Position numbers and translations under genes: made by a program. The notes under the pieces were generated by a model, which was not told where the DNA came from, did no database searches, and saw nothing but the letters and a program-made list of their open reading frames with translations. Positions 18,124-26,806 of a stretch of DNA of 64,000 nucleotides are shown piece after piece. This DNA comes from CAVSXS01 sp963767715 (GTDB taxonomy: Bacteria; Chloroflexota; Ktedonobacteria; Ktedonobacterales; Ktedonobacteraceae), in assembly GCA_963767715.1 (NCBI GenBank), contig CAVYFA010000005.1, forward strand, positions 1-64,000, written 5' to 3'. The first letter of the stretch is position 1, and each line of letters starts with the position of its first letter.

Positions 18124-19742
18124 ATGCCGGCATCCAACGAAATCTTTACCCCTGATACCGTCGATGAACAGATCGATAAAATTGTCAACATCGCCGGATC
18201 CACATCACTGGACCAGTTTTCTCCAGACACGCGGCTCGTCCAACACCTGCGCTACTTCTACGAAATGGAGAGCGCCGACGCGGATGCTGCTTCGCTGGCG
18301 CGCGTGGCGCAGCGACTGGAACGAGCCGGCAAAGAAGCACCAACCACCGCGCTTGCCGGCGAGGAGGAGCAGGATCAACTCGTCCCTGCATTGGTAGAGC
18401 AGGGCATGCTGCGCTCATTCCCTGCGAAGCCAGCACGCAAGCGAAAATTCCAGCACGCGCTCTCGATGATCGCAGCCGTAGCCATGCTGACGCTGCTGGT
18501 CGGTAGTATGGTCGCGGTCTTTACCCTGGCGCGCACTGACAGGAACGGAATTTCGACCGGGCCTGACGAGAACAGCGCGTACATTTTCGATGGCGTGCTC
18601 TATAAGGTCGATCTTGCTCACCAGTCCGTTGATTGGTCGATACGAATTGCCCTGACCGGCTTTGTTGCCGCGGAGCAACAGCCTGTCAGCAACGGGATCG
18701 TTTACGTCTCTGGTATTGATGGCTTCTCAAGAAATAACTCGCAAGACTACGTCTATGCCTTTCGCGCCAATCATGGTTCGTTGGCCTGGCGTACACAACT
18801 CTCCCCGCTCTCGCGCCCGGTTGAGTACGCCGGCATTTATCCACTTTTCCCAAAAGCGCTTCCGGCTACTGTGATAGGTTTCGTCACCCAGCCGATTGTC
18901 GCCAATGGGCTCGTATTCGTAATGTCCGGTAACGGGCAGATCTTTGTCCTGGACGCCGCTACCGGCAAGCTGCTCCGGGAATACCTCTTAGACAACACCG
19001 GGGCAATGGCTGCGAATCTGGTTGCCGGCGCTCACGGGGTGATCTATGCCACGCGAGGGAATCAGATTATCGCGATTAACACTATCACCAACAGGGCACT
19101 ATGGGTCAAATCCATCGATCCCAGCCAGTCAATTCATGCGGCAGCCTTAGATGGAGGGACGCTTTACGTCGCCTCGGATAGCCTTCCTGTTCGCGGGTCC
19201 GGCTCATTTACCGGCTACATCGCCGCCTTTGATGCGGTGACCGGCCAACTGCGCTGGCGCACGCCCGTGCGCCAGCGCGGTTCCATCCAGGTCAATGCTC
19301 TTAATTCGCTGGTGGTAGCCGATGGCAAGGTCTACACTGCCGTGCAGAATAATAACGCTACCAGCAGCGTCTTAGCCTTCGGCGCCAAGGAGGCTTGCTC
19401 GCCTGGCAGCGCGAGTTTGACATTCCTGTGCCCGAGCAGTTCAAGTCCGGTACCTACCTCATGACGCCGATTGCTCACAATGGGAAACTCTACGTGCAGG
19501 CATACTCGTCAGCCACGGTCTCCATACAGGGGCCGTTCATCCCGAATGTCAGGATAGAATACGCCTTCAATGACGCAACCGGCGCCTTGCTCTGGCAGCA
19601 CCAGCAGCCCAGGCAGGACGAGGCAGTGTACTCATTCTTTGAACGGGATGACACGCTCTACATGATCGGCCATATCATCACCCGGCCATTCGGCCAGCTT
19701 GTGATAGAGTCGCTCAATGCTGCGACGGGACGCGAGCGGTAA
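18124..19742 (+). CDS. Membrane-anchored PQQ-like beta-propeller, putative sigma partner (frameshifted)
   Basis: It is 539 residues if one G is restored in the GG at 19389-19390, giving AKGGLLAWQREFDIP. Residues 1-115 are cytoplasmic and helical (LVQHLRYFYEMESADADAAS). One membrane span lies at about 118-138 (ALSMIAAVAMLTLLVGSMVA). The outer part has PQQ/Pyrrolo-quinoline-like repeats such as GQIFVLDAATGKLLREYLL, GTLYVASDS, YIAAFDAVTGQLRWRTPV and YAFNDATGALLWQHQQP. The operon position directly after an ECF sigma factor and the cytoplasm-membrane-sensor layout suggest an anti-sigma or sensor role. This is an inference; no zinc anti-sigma motif is seen. Confidence 0.7.
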
Positions 19743-19942
19743 AAGCGGCGATCCTACAGAAAATCAAAATCCTTAACCAGGTCATAACCAGATCATAACC
19801 GCTTGCTCCTTCCTCACTTGTGCATCTTTCTCTTATACTAGCGCCAGTTGTGGTTTCTTGCGATGCCGCTGCATGTTCATATCCTGGCTCAAGTGTTCTT
19901 CCTCAGTCGCTCTGTCTATCTATTTGAAAGTGAGGCTAATCT

Positions 19943-21613
19943 ATGCGCATAACTACCCGCGTCAAAATAAGCGGCATTCTCTCCCTTTTCGTCCTCGCCA
20001 CCATCCTCGGCGCCTTCCTCGTGAGCGGTCTGCTCACACGTGGGCAGGCAATCCATGCCGCCGGAGTTTCAACGCATGCAGCGACAAAAGGTCTCCTGGC
20101 GCCCGCCGCCGTCGTTGATCCTCTCGCATTGGCAAGCGACGCGGCCTCCGCCTCGACATTGCCGAAGGGCGCTCGCCACCTGCATGCAATGCATGGAAGT
20201 GCCGGCGCCAGCGCATCTGCAGGGATTACACCTGTCCCCGTTTCTACTTCAACACCGGGGCTGCTTGAGAACTTCAACGGCGTCAGCAGTCGCGATAGCG
20301 CGAAGACCAACTTCGGCGCGGAATTCGAGCCGCCCGACCAGGGCCTGTGCGTCGGCAACGGCTTCGTCGTCGAGCCGGTCAACTCCGCCTACACCATCTA
20401 CCGCACCGATGGCTCCGTCGTGGCCGGGCCTTTTAATGTCAACAAGCTCTTCGATGAGGGCTTCAAGCAGTTCACCAGTGACCCGCGTTGTTTCTTTGAC
20501 AGCACGACCAATACGTGGTTCGCGAGCATCCTCTTCATAAGTGGCGGTGGTGTAGGCACCATGTCACACGAGGATATCGCGGTGAATCCGAGCGGCGATC
20601 CCACAAAACCCTGGACGGTCTATCGCATCGATACCACCGACAAAGGGGGCCGCGGTTGTCCCTGCTTCGGCGACCAGCCGCTGCTGGGCATCGACCAGGT
20701 GAACCTGTATATTGTCGCTAACGAATTCTCCATTCTCGGCCCTCAATTTAACGGCGCGCAGATTTACGCCCTCTCGAAAGCGGACCTGGTCTCGCTCGCC
20801 AGCAGCGTCCACTTCGTGCACTTCGGCAATCTCCGCATTGGCGGCACGATCGCATCCACCGTGCAGCCCGCCATCAGCTTTGGCTCGCCACCGGCTGAGT
20901 ACTTTATGAACTCGCTCGATCCCAACGGCACCTTCGACAATCGCCTGGGCGTGTGGGCTATGACAAATCGCGATGCGGTGGGCAAGGGCGGCATTCCTAC
21001 GCTGTCCAGCATTGTCATCGGTTCTGAGGTATACGGCTTCCCGGTTGGCGCCCGGCAAAAAGGCGCGAAAAGCCTGCTCAACCCCGACGATGACAGCTTG
21101 CAGCAGGTGCAATACATCAACGGCAACGTGTGGGGCGAGCTCGATACGGGCGTGACCATTCCTGGCGATACGGCAGAGCGCGACGGGGCCGCCTGGTTCG
21201 AGGTGCAGCCACATCTCTCAAGCGATGGAAAGACTATCGCCGGCGCGCACATCGACAATCAGGGCTACGTGGCTGTGAAGGGCAGCTACCTTCTCTATCC
21301 CGCGCTGCAGGCCAGTCCTGATGGCACAGCTGCCATTGTCATGACTCTTTCCGGCGCGGACTACTTCCCCAGCGCGGTCTACACGCGCATGGGCCTGGAC
21401 CAGGCTTCCTTCGGCGCGGTGCACATCGCCGCGAGTGGCACCGGCCCGTACAGCCCGAGTTCGACGCGTTGGGGCGATTACTCCTGGGCTATCCTGTCTC
21501 CTGACGGCGCAAGCTTCTGGATGGCGACGGAGTACATCCCGCCAAAGTCCAGCCAGACGCGCGACGGGAAGCAAAACTGGGGTACCCGTGTCATTCAGGT
21601 GAGCGCCGCGTAG
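19943..21613 (+). CDS. Large secreted protein, propeller-like, unknown function
   Basis: The 556-residue protein begins with a signal sequence or N-terminal anchor (SGILSLFVLATILGAFLVSG) after a basic MRITTRVK. The mature part has segments such as AEFEPPDQGLCVGNGFVVEP, RCFFDSTTNTWFASILF, CPCFGDQPLLGIDQ and RWGDYSWAILSPDGASFWMA. Spacing and Trp/Gly/Asp content suggest a sialidase-like or other propeller fold, but I cannot assign a family. The stop codon TAG is the first TAG of a GTAGGGACGCG repeat half-copy (21610-21627), so the native C-terminus may have been altered by the repeat. Confidence 0.65.
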   Translation: MRITTRVKISGILSLFVLATILGAFLVSGLLTRGQAIHAAGVSTHAATKGLLAPAAVVDPLALASDAASASTLPKGARHLHAMHGSAGASASAGITPVPVSTSTPGLLENFNGVSSRDSAKTNFGAEFEPPDQGLCVGNGFVVEPVNSAYTIYRTDGSVVAGPFNVNKLFDEGFKQFTSDPRCFFDSTTNTWFASILFISGGGVGTMSHEDIAVNPSGDPTKPWTVYRIDTTDKGGRGCPCFGDQPLLGIDQVNLYIVANEFSILGPQFNGAQIYALSKADLVSLASSVHFVHFGNLRIGGTIASTVQPAISFGSPPAEYFMNSLDPNGTFDNRLGVWAMTNRDAVGKGGIPTLSSIVIGSEVYGFPVGARQKGAKSLLNPDDDSLQQVQYINGNVWGELDTGVTIPGDTAERDGAAWFEVQPHLSSDGKTIAGAHIDNQGYVAVKGSYLLYPALQASPDGTAAIVMTLSGADYFPSAVYTRMGLDQASFGAVHIAASGTGPYSPSSTRWGDYSWAILSPDGASFWMATEYIPPKSSQTRDGKQNWGTRVIQVSAA

Positions 21614-21627
21614 GGACGCGATTATCG
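21610..21627. repeat. GTAGGG repeat half-copy C
   Basis: GTAGGGACGCGATTATCG matches the left arm of copy A. Its second to fourth bases form the stop codon of the upstream gene. Confidence 0.5.
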
Positions 21628-21680
21628 ACAAAATTCAATAGGTTGAAACGCTAAACTAGAAATAGCAGGACACCAAAGAG

Positions 21681-21716
21681 CCGCCGGCGCGACCACAGTA
21701 ACACGCGCCGGCGGCA
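21681..21716. terminator. GC-rich 12-bp perfect hairpin
   Basis: GCCGCCGGCGCG pairs perfectly with CGCGCCGGCGGC across a 12-base loop. There is no T-run, so it may act as an mRNA 3'-end stabiliser and not as an intrinsic terminator. Confidence 0.5.
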
Positions 21717-21728
21717 GCACCATCCTAC

Positions 21729-21760
21729 AGGAGCGCAATGACGCGCTCCTGGTATTTTTA
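21729..21760 (+). terminator. Putative intrinsic terminator
   Basis: An 8-bp stem CAGGAGCG/CGCTCCTG with an 8-base loop is followed by GTATTTTTA. It lies just upstream of the epimerase gene, so it could end transcription from the upstream gene. Confidence 0.5.
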
Positions 21761-21786
21761 GTGAGAGCATTCAGGAGACCCTGTTC

Positions 21787-22791
21787 ATGAAAATTGCCAT
21801 TACGGGCGGTGCGGGCTTTGTCGGATCGCATATCGCCACTGCCTACCTCGATGCCGGCCATGATGTCTTCATCGTCGATACTCTGGTGAACAGTCCCCGC
21901 CAAGCCGCATGTTCACTCGATCCTCGCGCGCGCTTCTATCAGGTCGATGTTCGTGACGCACAGCTCCGTACCATCTTCCAGAATGAACGTCCCGACATTG
22001 TCAGCCATCACGCCGCGCAGCATTCGCAGCACTTCTACGGAAGACAGGCGCTGGTTGACGCCGACGTGCATATTCGCGGCCTGTTGAATGTGCTGGAGGC
22101 CTGCGTGAGCGCCTCCGTGCAAAAGCTGATCTTCGCCTCCAACGGCACCACTATGTATCATCCCATCCCACTCACCGGGTATGCCCGCCAGGAATTTCCT
22201 ATAGTCAAAGAAGACGCGCCGTTGTGCCCGCAGTACCCGGCCGATATCAGCAAGGTCGCGGGCGAGTGGTATGTGCGCTACTGTACCCGCCAACATAATA
22301 TAAGCCACGTGATCCTGCGCTACGCGGATATTTACGGGGAGTCGAGTTTCGAATCCGTGCAGCATCCCTGCGCATATTTCGCTGCGATGCTGGCCGCCGG
22401 CCAGCGGCCAATTATACGCGGCTCCGGGCAGGATATCCGCGACCATATTTTTATCGACGACGTGGTGCGGGCCAACCTGTGCGCGCTGGAACGGGGTAAG
22501 AACAGCACTCTACATATCAGTTCGGGCAAAGGTTCCAGCGCGCACCAGATTTATTGCGCCATCGCCGGGCGGCTCTCGAGCTCGCTGCTGCCCGTCTATC
22601 TTTCCGGCACGAATAGCGAGCCGACCGCCGTCGTCCTGGATAACTCGCTCGCCTGGCAAGAACTGGGCTGGCGCCCGCGCATTGACCTTGCCGAAGGGAT
22701 CGAGCGAATGGTTGAGAAGGTGCGGGGAGATATGGTACACTCTCATGCAGGCAGCAATCAAGTGCGCGTGGAAGAGGCTGTGCTGGTGTAG
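21787..22791 (+). CDS. NAD-dependent epimerase/dehydratase (extended SDR)
   Basis: The 334-residue protein has the Rossmann motif TGGAGFVGSHIATAYLDAGH, HHAAQHSQHFYGRQ at the usual HxAA site, and RYADIYGESSFESVQHP. It matches UDP-glucose 4-epimerase-like sugar-nucleotide enzymes. The active-site YxxxK is unusual: the sequence is QYPADISKVAGEW, so the Lys has Ala four residues before it and the only Tyr is six before. The RBS is GGAG 8 bases before the ATG. A strong terminator follows at 22838-22866. The substrate is not deducible. Confidence 0.8.
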   Translation: MKIAITGGAGFVGSHIATAYLDAGHDVFIVDTLVNSPRQAACSLDPRARFYQVDVRDAQLRTIFQNERPDIVSHHAAQHSQHFYGRQALVDADVHIRGLLNVLEACVSASVQKLIFASNGTTMYHPIPLTGYARQEFPIVKEDAPLCPQYPADISKVAGEWYVRYCTRQHNISHVILRYADIYGESSFESVQHPCAYFAAMLAAGQRPIIRGSGQDIRDHIFIDDVVRANLCALERGKNSTLHISSGKGSSAHQIYCAIAGRLSSSLLPVYLSGTNSEPTAVVLDNSLAWQELGWRPRIDLAEGIERMVEKVRGDMVHSHAGSNQVRVEEAVLV

Positions 22792-22837
22792 CATAAGAGG
22801 CGCGAAGGCGAGCGCTTACCTGGATGTCAAAATGGAA

Positions 22838-22866
22838 GGGGACGCAGAGGCCTGCGCCCCTTTTTT
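22838..22866 (+). terminator. Rho-independent terminator after epimerase gene
   Basis: GGGGACGCAG pairs with CTGCGCCCC around a short loop, followed by TTTTTT (22861-22866). This is a classic intrinsic terminator shape. Confidence 0.8.
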
Positions 22867-22895
22867 ATGCCCTGGTGAATGAGGGAGTAAAGTGC

Positions 22896-23774
22896 ATGAA
22901 CACGGCTATGCAAGGCAGAATCTGCATGGTGACGGGCGCCACGTCCGGCATCGGCAAGGCGACCGCCCTCGGGCTGGCACGTATGGGTGCGACGCTCGTT
23001 CTGGTGGCCCGCGACCCGGTGAGGGGCGAGGCAGTCCGCGACGATATAGCGAATCAAAGTGGGAATAGCAGCATTGATTTGCTGCTGGCCGACCTGTCCT
23101 CGCAGCAGTCTATCCGCCAGCTTGCCGGGCGCTTCCAACAGCGCTACCCCAATCTGCACGTACTGATCAACAACGCGGGCCTTTTCAGCCTTAGACGCCG
23201 CACCACCGTTGACGGCCTGGAGGTGATGTTCGCCGTGAACTATCTCGCTCCATTTTTGCTGACCAACCTGCTGCTCGATACGCTGAAAGCCAGCGCGCCC
23301 GCCCGCATTGTCAACGTCGCCTCCGACGCGCACGAGGCCGGCTATATCCGGCTGGATCGCTTGCAGTCGGATAAGGGCTATCGTCCTATGCGTGCCTACG
23401 GCCAATCGAAGCTGGCCTTCGTGCTCCTCACCTACGAGCTGGCGCGCCGCCTGGAGGGCAGCGGTGTGACCGTCAACGCCCTGCATCCCGGCTTCGTCGC
23501 CACCAATATCGGCCAGACCGGTCTCGGCCCCGTCGGACGCACCGCGGCCAAGCTCATCACCTCGCGCGTGGGCATTACCCCCGAAGAGGGCGCGAAGACC
23601 TCGATCTACCTGGCCACCTCTCCCGATGTCGAGGGCGTCACCGGCAAGTACTTCGTAAAAAGCGTCCCCCGTCGTTCAGCAGCGATATCCTATAACGAGA
23701 CCCTGCAGAAGCAGTTATGGGAAGAGAGCGCCAGGCTGGTAGGCCTTGCCGAGCCCACATCCGGCCATCCGTAG
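22896..23774 (+). CDS. Short-chain dehydrogenase, retinol-dehydrogenase-like
   Basis: ATG 22896 follows GGGAG at 22882-22886. A longer frame from 22824 runs through the terminator and is unlikely. The 292-residue protein has TGATSGIGKATALGLARMGA (cofactor site), LINNAGLFSLRR (NAG motif), NVASDA and YGQSKLAFVLL (catalytic Tyr and Lys). It fits the classical SDR group that includes retinol dehydrogenase/WWOX-like enzymes, usually NADP-linked. The substrate is unknown. Its TAG stop (23772-23774) lies inside a GTAGGGGCGCG repeat. Confidence 0.85.
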   Translation: MNTAMQGRICMVTGATSGIGKATALGLARMGATLVLVARDPVRGEAVRDDIANQSGNSSIDLLLADLSSQQSIRQLAGRFQQRYPNLHVLINNAGLFSLRRRTTVDGLEVMFAVNYLAPFLLTNLLLDTLKASAPARIVNVASDAHEAGYIRLDRLQSDKGYRPMRAYGQSKLAFVLLTYELARRLEGSGVTVNALHPGFVATNIGQTGLGPVGRTAAKLITSRVGITPEEGAKTSIYLATSPDVEGVTGKYFVKSVPRRSAAISYNETLQKQLWEESARLVGLAEPTSGHP

Positions 23775-23882
23775 GGGCGCGATTCATCGCGCCCTCGTGC
23801 CGCACATCTGGCTCCCCGGACGCGATGATGAACATTACCGACCAAGATTGGCCATGTCATCCTGAGCGCATTGCGCCCCTAC
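23771..23882. repeat. GTAGGGGCGC repeat element, copy D/E
   Basis: The 112-bp segment starts with GTAGGGGCGC and ends with its exact inverse GCGCCCCTAC. The left end itself is a palindrome (GTAGGGGCGCG, ATTCAT, CGCGCCC). It may be one small element with inverted ends or two nearby copies. It supplies the stop codon of the SDR gene. Confidence 0.5.
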
Positions 23883-24522
23883 ACACCTGTCCGTCTTAAT
23901 TTGTTAATCTGCATGATCGCACCCACGGCCGCCAAACAAGAGTAGGGCCCGGTTTACCGTGGCCACCGCCGATTGATCGGCCAGTCCGCTTGCCACGAGA
24001 AGCCGCCAAAACTGACATCTTGCAGTGCCGAACGTATTCCGGTCTCCCCTCCCCATCACTCATCTGCACCATGCCAGGTGGGTAGTACCTCATACGCCGG
24101 GGGAAGTTTCCATGTCTAGGCGTCTTGCAGGATATGACTATCGTCAACTCTGAATCCTTTTTCGATATCCGCCACCCACTTCGCTAGCTCCATTTAACTT
24201 TTCCTCACGCTGCTTCCCGTCCTTACCCACTGGCGGCAGCCAGAGCCAAACACTGGCCAGCTCCATGGTCTCCTGCACCACCGCTAGCAAGTGGTCGCAT
24301 AACGTATTGTTGAGTCTCGATATGTCGTACCGGGCAGATCTTTCTCAAGTCTCAGAAAGTCGTACCGGATAGCGGCAACTGGTAGCGACTCTTCAGTATG
24401 GCTGCCTGTACCTTTCACCGAGAAGCGGAGCATGACCTGTCGAGACTCAACAAAAGTATACGACGAAGCCGAAGTTCGGCTACGAAGTAGAAATGAGATG
24501 GAGCGGGCAGTTGATACCATTC
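23883..24522. other. Intergenic region without recognised gene
   Basis: No frame here has both a good start and recognisable protein features. The longest minus frames (23896-24147 and 24284-24520) are basic, Arg/Ser-rich and lack ribosome-binding sites. The one structure I can support is the inverted-repeat element at 24307-24453. Confidence 0.5.
24307..24453. mobile_element. Possible MITE with 14-bp terminal inverted repeats
   Basis: TTGTTGAGTCTCGA at 24307-24320 is exactly inverted as TCGAGACTCAACAA at 24440-24453. Similarity continues inward (20 of 24 bases match). The interior carries a direct repeat GTCGTACCGG. At 147 bp with no coding capacity it resembles a non-autonomous miniature element. 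A target duplication is not clear. Confidence 0.45.
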
Positions 24523-24583
24523 AAAAAGCAGCGCCACAGAAAGCGGGCCTCCTCACCCTCCAGGAAGACCCGCTCCTGTGGCG
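24523..24583 (-). terminator. Terminator of second propeller gene
   Basis: On the minus strand CGCCACAG and CTGTGGCG (outer stem) plus GCGGG/CCCGC (inner stem) form a long hairpin. It starts about 20 bases after the stop codon and is followed by GCTGCTTTTT. Confidence 0.65.
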
Positions 24584-24604
24584 TTCCAGTCGGAGATCGA
24601 CCCA

Positions 24605-25808
24605 CTAACAATAGAACTCAATCAAGGTCTGTTGGGTAGCAGGGCTGCCGCTGCCGTAGTAGTATCCCACCGCCCAGACATCGCCCGTGGAGAGCGCTGC
24701 CACACCGAAAAGCAGAATGTAATTCGAGCCGCCATTAGGGCTGCTCACCACGCTCCAGCTCGTGCCGTTCCACTGCTCGATGAGCGTCTGATAGACGCCG
24801 CTGCTGCTGTAGGAGTATCCGACGGCCCAGATGTCGCTGGTAGAGATCGCTGTCACGCCAACGAGGACACCCGAAACAGTGGGGCTGGTCACCACGCTCC
24901 AGCTGGTGCCGTTCCACTGCTCGATCAAGGTCCCGTTGGAGTCATTTCCCACGGCCCAGACGTCGCTGGTCGAGATCGCTGTCACGCCCAAAAGCAGGCC
25001 GACATTGGGGCTAGTCACCGCACTCCAGCTCGTGCCATTCCAGTGCTCGGTCAACGACAGGGTGGGACCACCGTAGCTGTTGCTGTATGTTCCGACAGCC
25101 CAGGCGTCGCCGGTAGAGACCACTGCCACACCACTAAGGAAGTTGGAAAACGAGCCGACGTTGGGGCTACTTACAATGCTCCAACTGGTACCGTTCCAGT
25201 GCTCGGTCAACGTCTGATAACCAGTGCCAGCGCCGCGGTTGTTGGAGTATCCCACAGCCCAGATGTCGCTGGCCGAGACCGCCGACACAGCATTAAGCTG
25301 ATTGACACTCGAAGGGACGTTGGGGCTGGGCATAATGCTCCAGCTCGTGCCGTTCCAGTGCTCGATCAAGTTCTGCGAGTATTGGCTGCGATTGTTGAGG
25401 GAGTATCCCACCGCCCAGACGTTGTTGGCCGAGATCGCCACTACACCGGTAAGCCGATTGACATCCACTTTGAGATTGGGACTGGTCACCACGTTCCAGC
25501 TCGTGCCGTTCCAGTGCTCAATCAAGGTCCGAGATTGTAGGTCGCTGGCGCTCTCGTAGTATCCCACGGCCCAGACATCACTCGTGGAGAGCGCCGACAC
25601 GCCCAAAAGAAAGTTGTAATACTGGCTCGCCATTGGGACTGGGCACAATGCTCCAGGTTCCGCATGTCTGCGAAGCGGTGTTCTGAAGGGAAGCGAGTCG
25701 GGCATGGCCTTTCGCAAACACTACACCTGTGCTTGACAGACCCAGGAGCAGGGCCGCCAGGGAGAAACACAGGAACAGATACGCCTTGTACTGCTTTCGC
25801 ATCGCCAT
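24605..25808 (-). CDS. Secreted seven-bladed beta-propeller protein, paralogue (frameshifted)
   Basis: It is 400 residues when one C of the CCC run (plus strand GGG 25635-25637) is removed. Start ATG 25808 or 25802 (MRKQYKAYLFLCFSLAALLL, a signal peptide), with GAGAGG upstream. Seven repeats with DVWAVGYY, LIEHWNGTSWS and VxSPN follow, as in the protein at 7205-8419. The last repeat stops early at TLIEFYC, while the mature N-terminus (CGTWSIVPSP) supplies the missing WSIVxSP strand. This would close the propeller by pairing N- and C-terminal strands in one blade. Function unknown. Confidence 0.75.
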
Positions 25809-25934
25809 TGCCTCTCTAGTGAAAAAGGACGAGGTACCGAGGAGCAAACAATCTCCTCCTGGGACAGAAAGGTCCTGGTTCGAGACCGAGACCGGCTTTG
25901 TGTCGTCGTAGCTAGCTCTCCGCAGGGAGAGCAT

Positions 25935-26806
25935 CCATCAAGAGAGCGTGGTCAAAAAAAGTGACATGGGTGGTTTCAGTGCAGCTACCTCTTATTTTAC
26001 TTGGCAATGCAACAGAAGTCAAGCTATAGTAACACAACAAATGCGCGCTCTGTATAGTTTCTATTCAATCAGCCGAGGGTGACCCCGACGGTGTACGCGA
26101 ACGGAAGCCCGCTGGAGATGGATGACGTGCTCCTCCACGCCAGCTCACCGCCAACGTGCTCACGCGTTCCTTGTGGAGGAAACTGCAGGTCACTGCAAGC
26201 TAACGCCGAGGCTGGATTATGTATCCCCTGCTATACTGAAAACAAGATCGGCGCAGGGAACATGGCTCACCTGCCCCTGCGCCTGGCACCTTAACATCAC
26301 CCCCGCTCATCCCAGCCTGGTACAATTCACTGATAACATTGCCCCTGTCCCAAATGTCCTGACTGTCCCAAGCGTCCCAGGCCAGTCCACAGCTTGCCCC
26401 AATGGCATCATCCCAATGGACGGCCCTGTCCCAAATGTCCCAAACCCTGTTGATGCCAGAACCGGCTTCCCACCGCGGCAGCCAGGTGCTTCCCCATCAT
26501 GTACACTGAGCCAGTGCCTACTCACCAGACCAGTTCAGCATTGCGAGCGGTCTCTCGACCGTCTCACATGTCTGCACGAGTGCACGCTGGGATACCACGG
26601 ATACCTCGGATACCAGTGATACCTCGGATACCAGTGATACCACTGATACCAGGGTGCCCACCTGATACAGGCCATAGTTATCGACAGGCACCAGGACTGG
26701 GTTGTGGCCTGGCTCCAACTTTCACCTCCTCTCTCACGTACATGTGATAAGTTATACTTGATGGCAATCATCGCTTTTTCATGCAATAGGGAAGAGGATA
26801 CAGCGT
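25935..26806. other. Long intergenic region with short tandem repeats
   Basis: About 870 bases contain no convincing gene. A frame at 26122-26619 and its antisense are Pro/Thr/Cys-rich and appear to arise from repeated TGTCCCAAATGTCC-like words (near 26340 and 26425) and from the 9-bp tandem array at 26590-26652. The promoter of the downstream CDC48 gene should lie near its 3' end, but I see no clear hexamers. Confidence 0.5.
26590..26652. repeat. Seven tandem 9-bp repeats (GGATACCAS-like)
   Basis: Seven contiguous 9-mers: GGATACCAC, GGATACCTC, GGATACCAG, TGATACCTC, GGATACCAG, TGATACCAC, TGATACCAG. Variation is limited to positions 1, 8 and 9, with a core of GATACC. They lie 155 bases upstream of the CDC48-type gene and resemble an iteron or minisatellite array. 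Confidence 0.75.

Noticed and set aside
23896..24147. 83-residue minus-strand ORF
   Set aside because: Basic, low-complexity composition, no RBS and no recognisable motif.
26122..26619. 165-residue ORF in the intergenic region
   Set aside because: No RBS, Pro/Thr/Cys-rich, and it overlaps the tandem repeats. It looks like chance coding.
26590..26652. CRISPR array
   Set aside because: The 9-bp units are contiguous without spacers and no cas genes are nearby.
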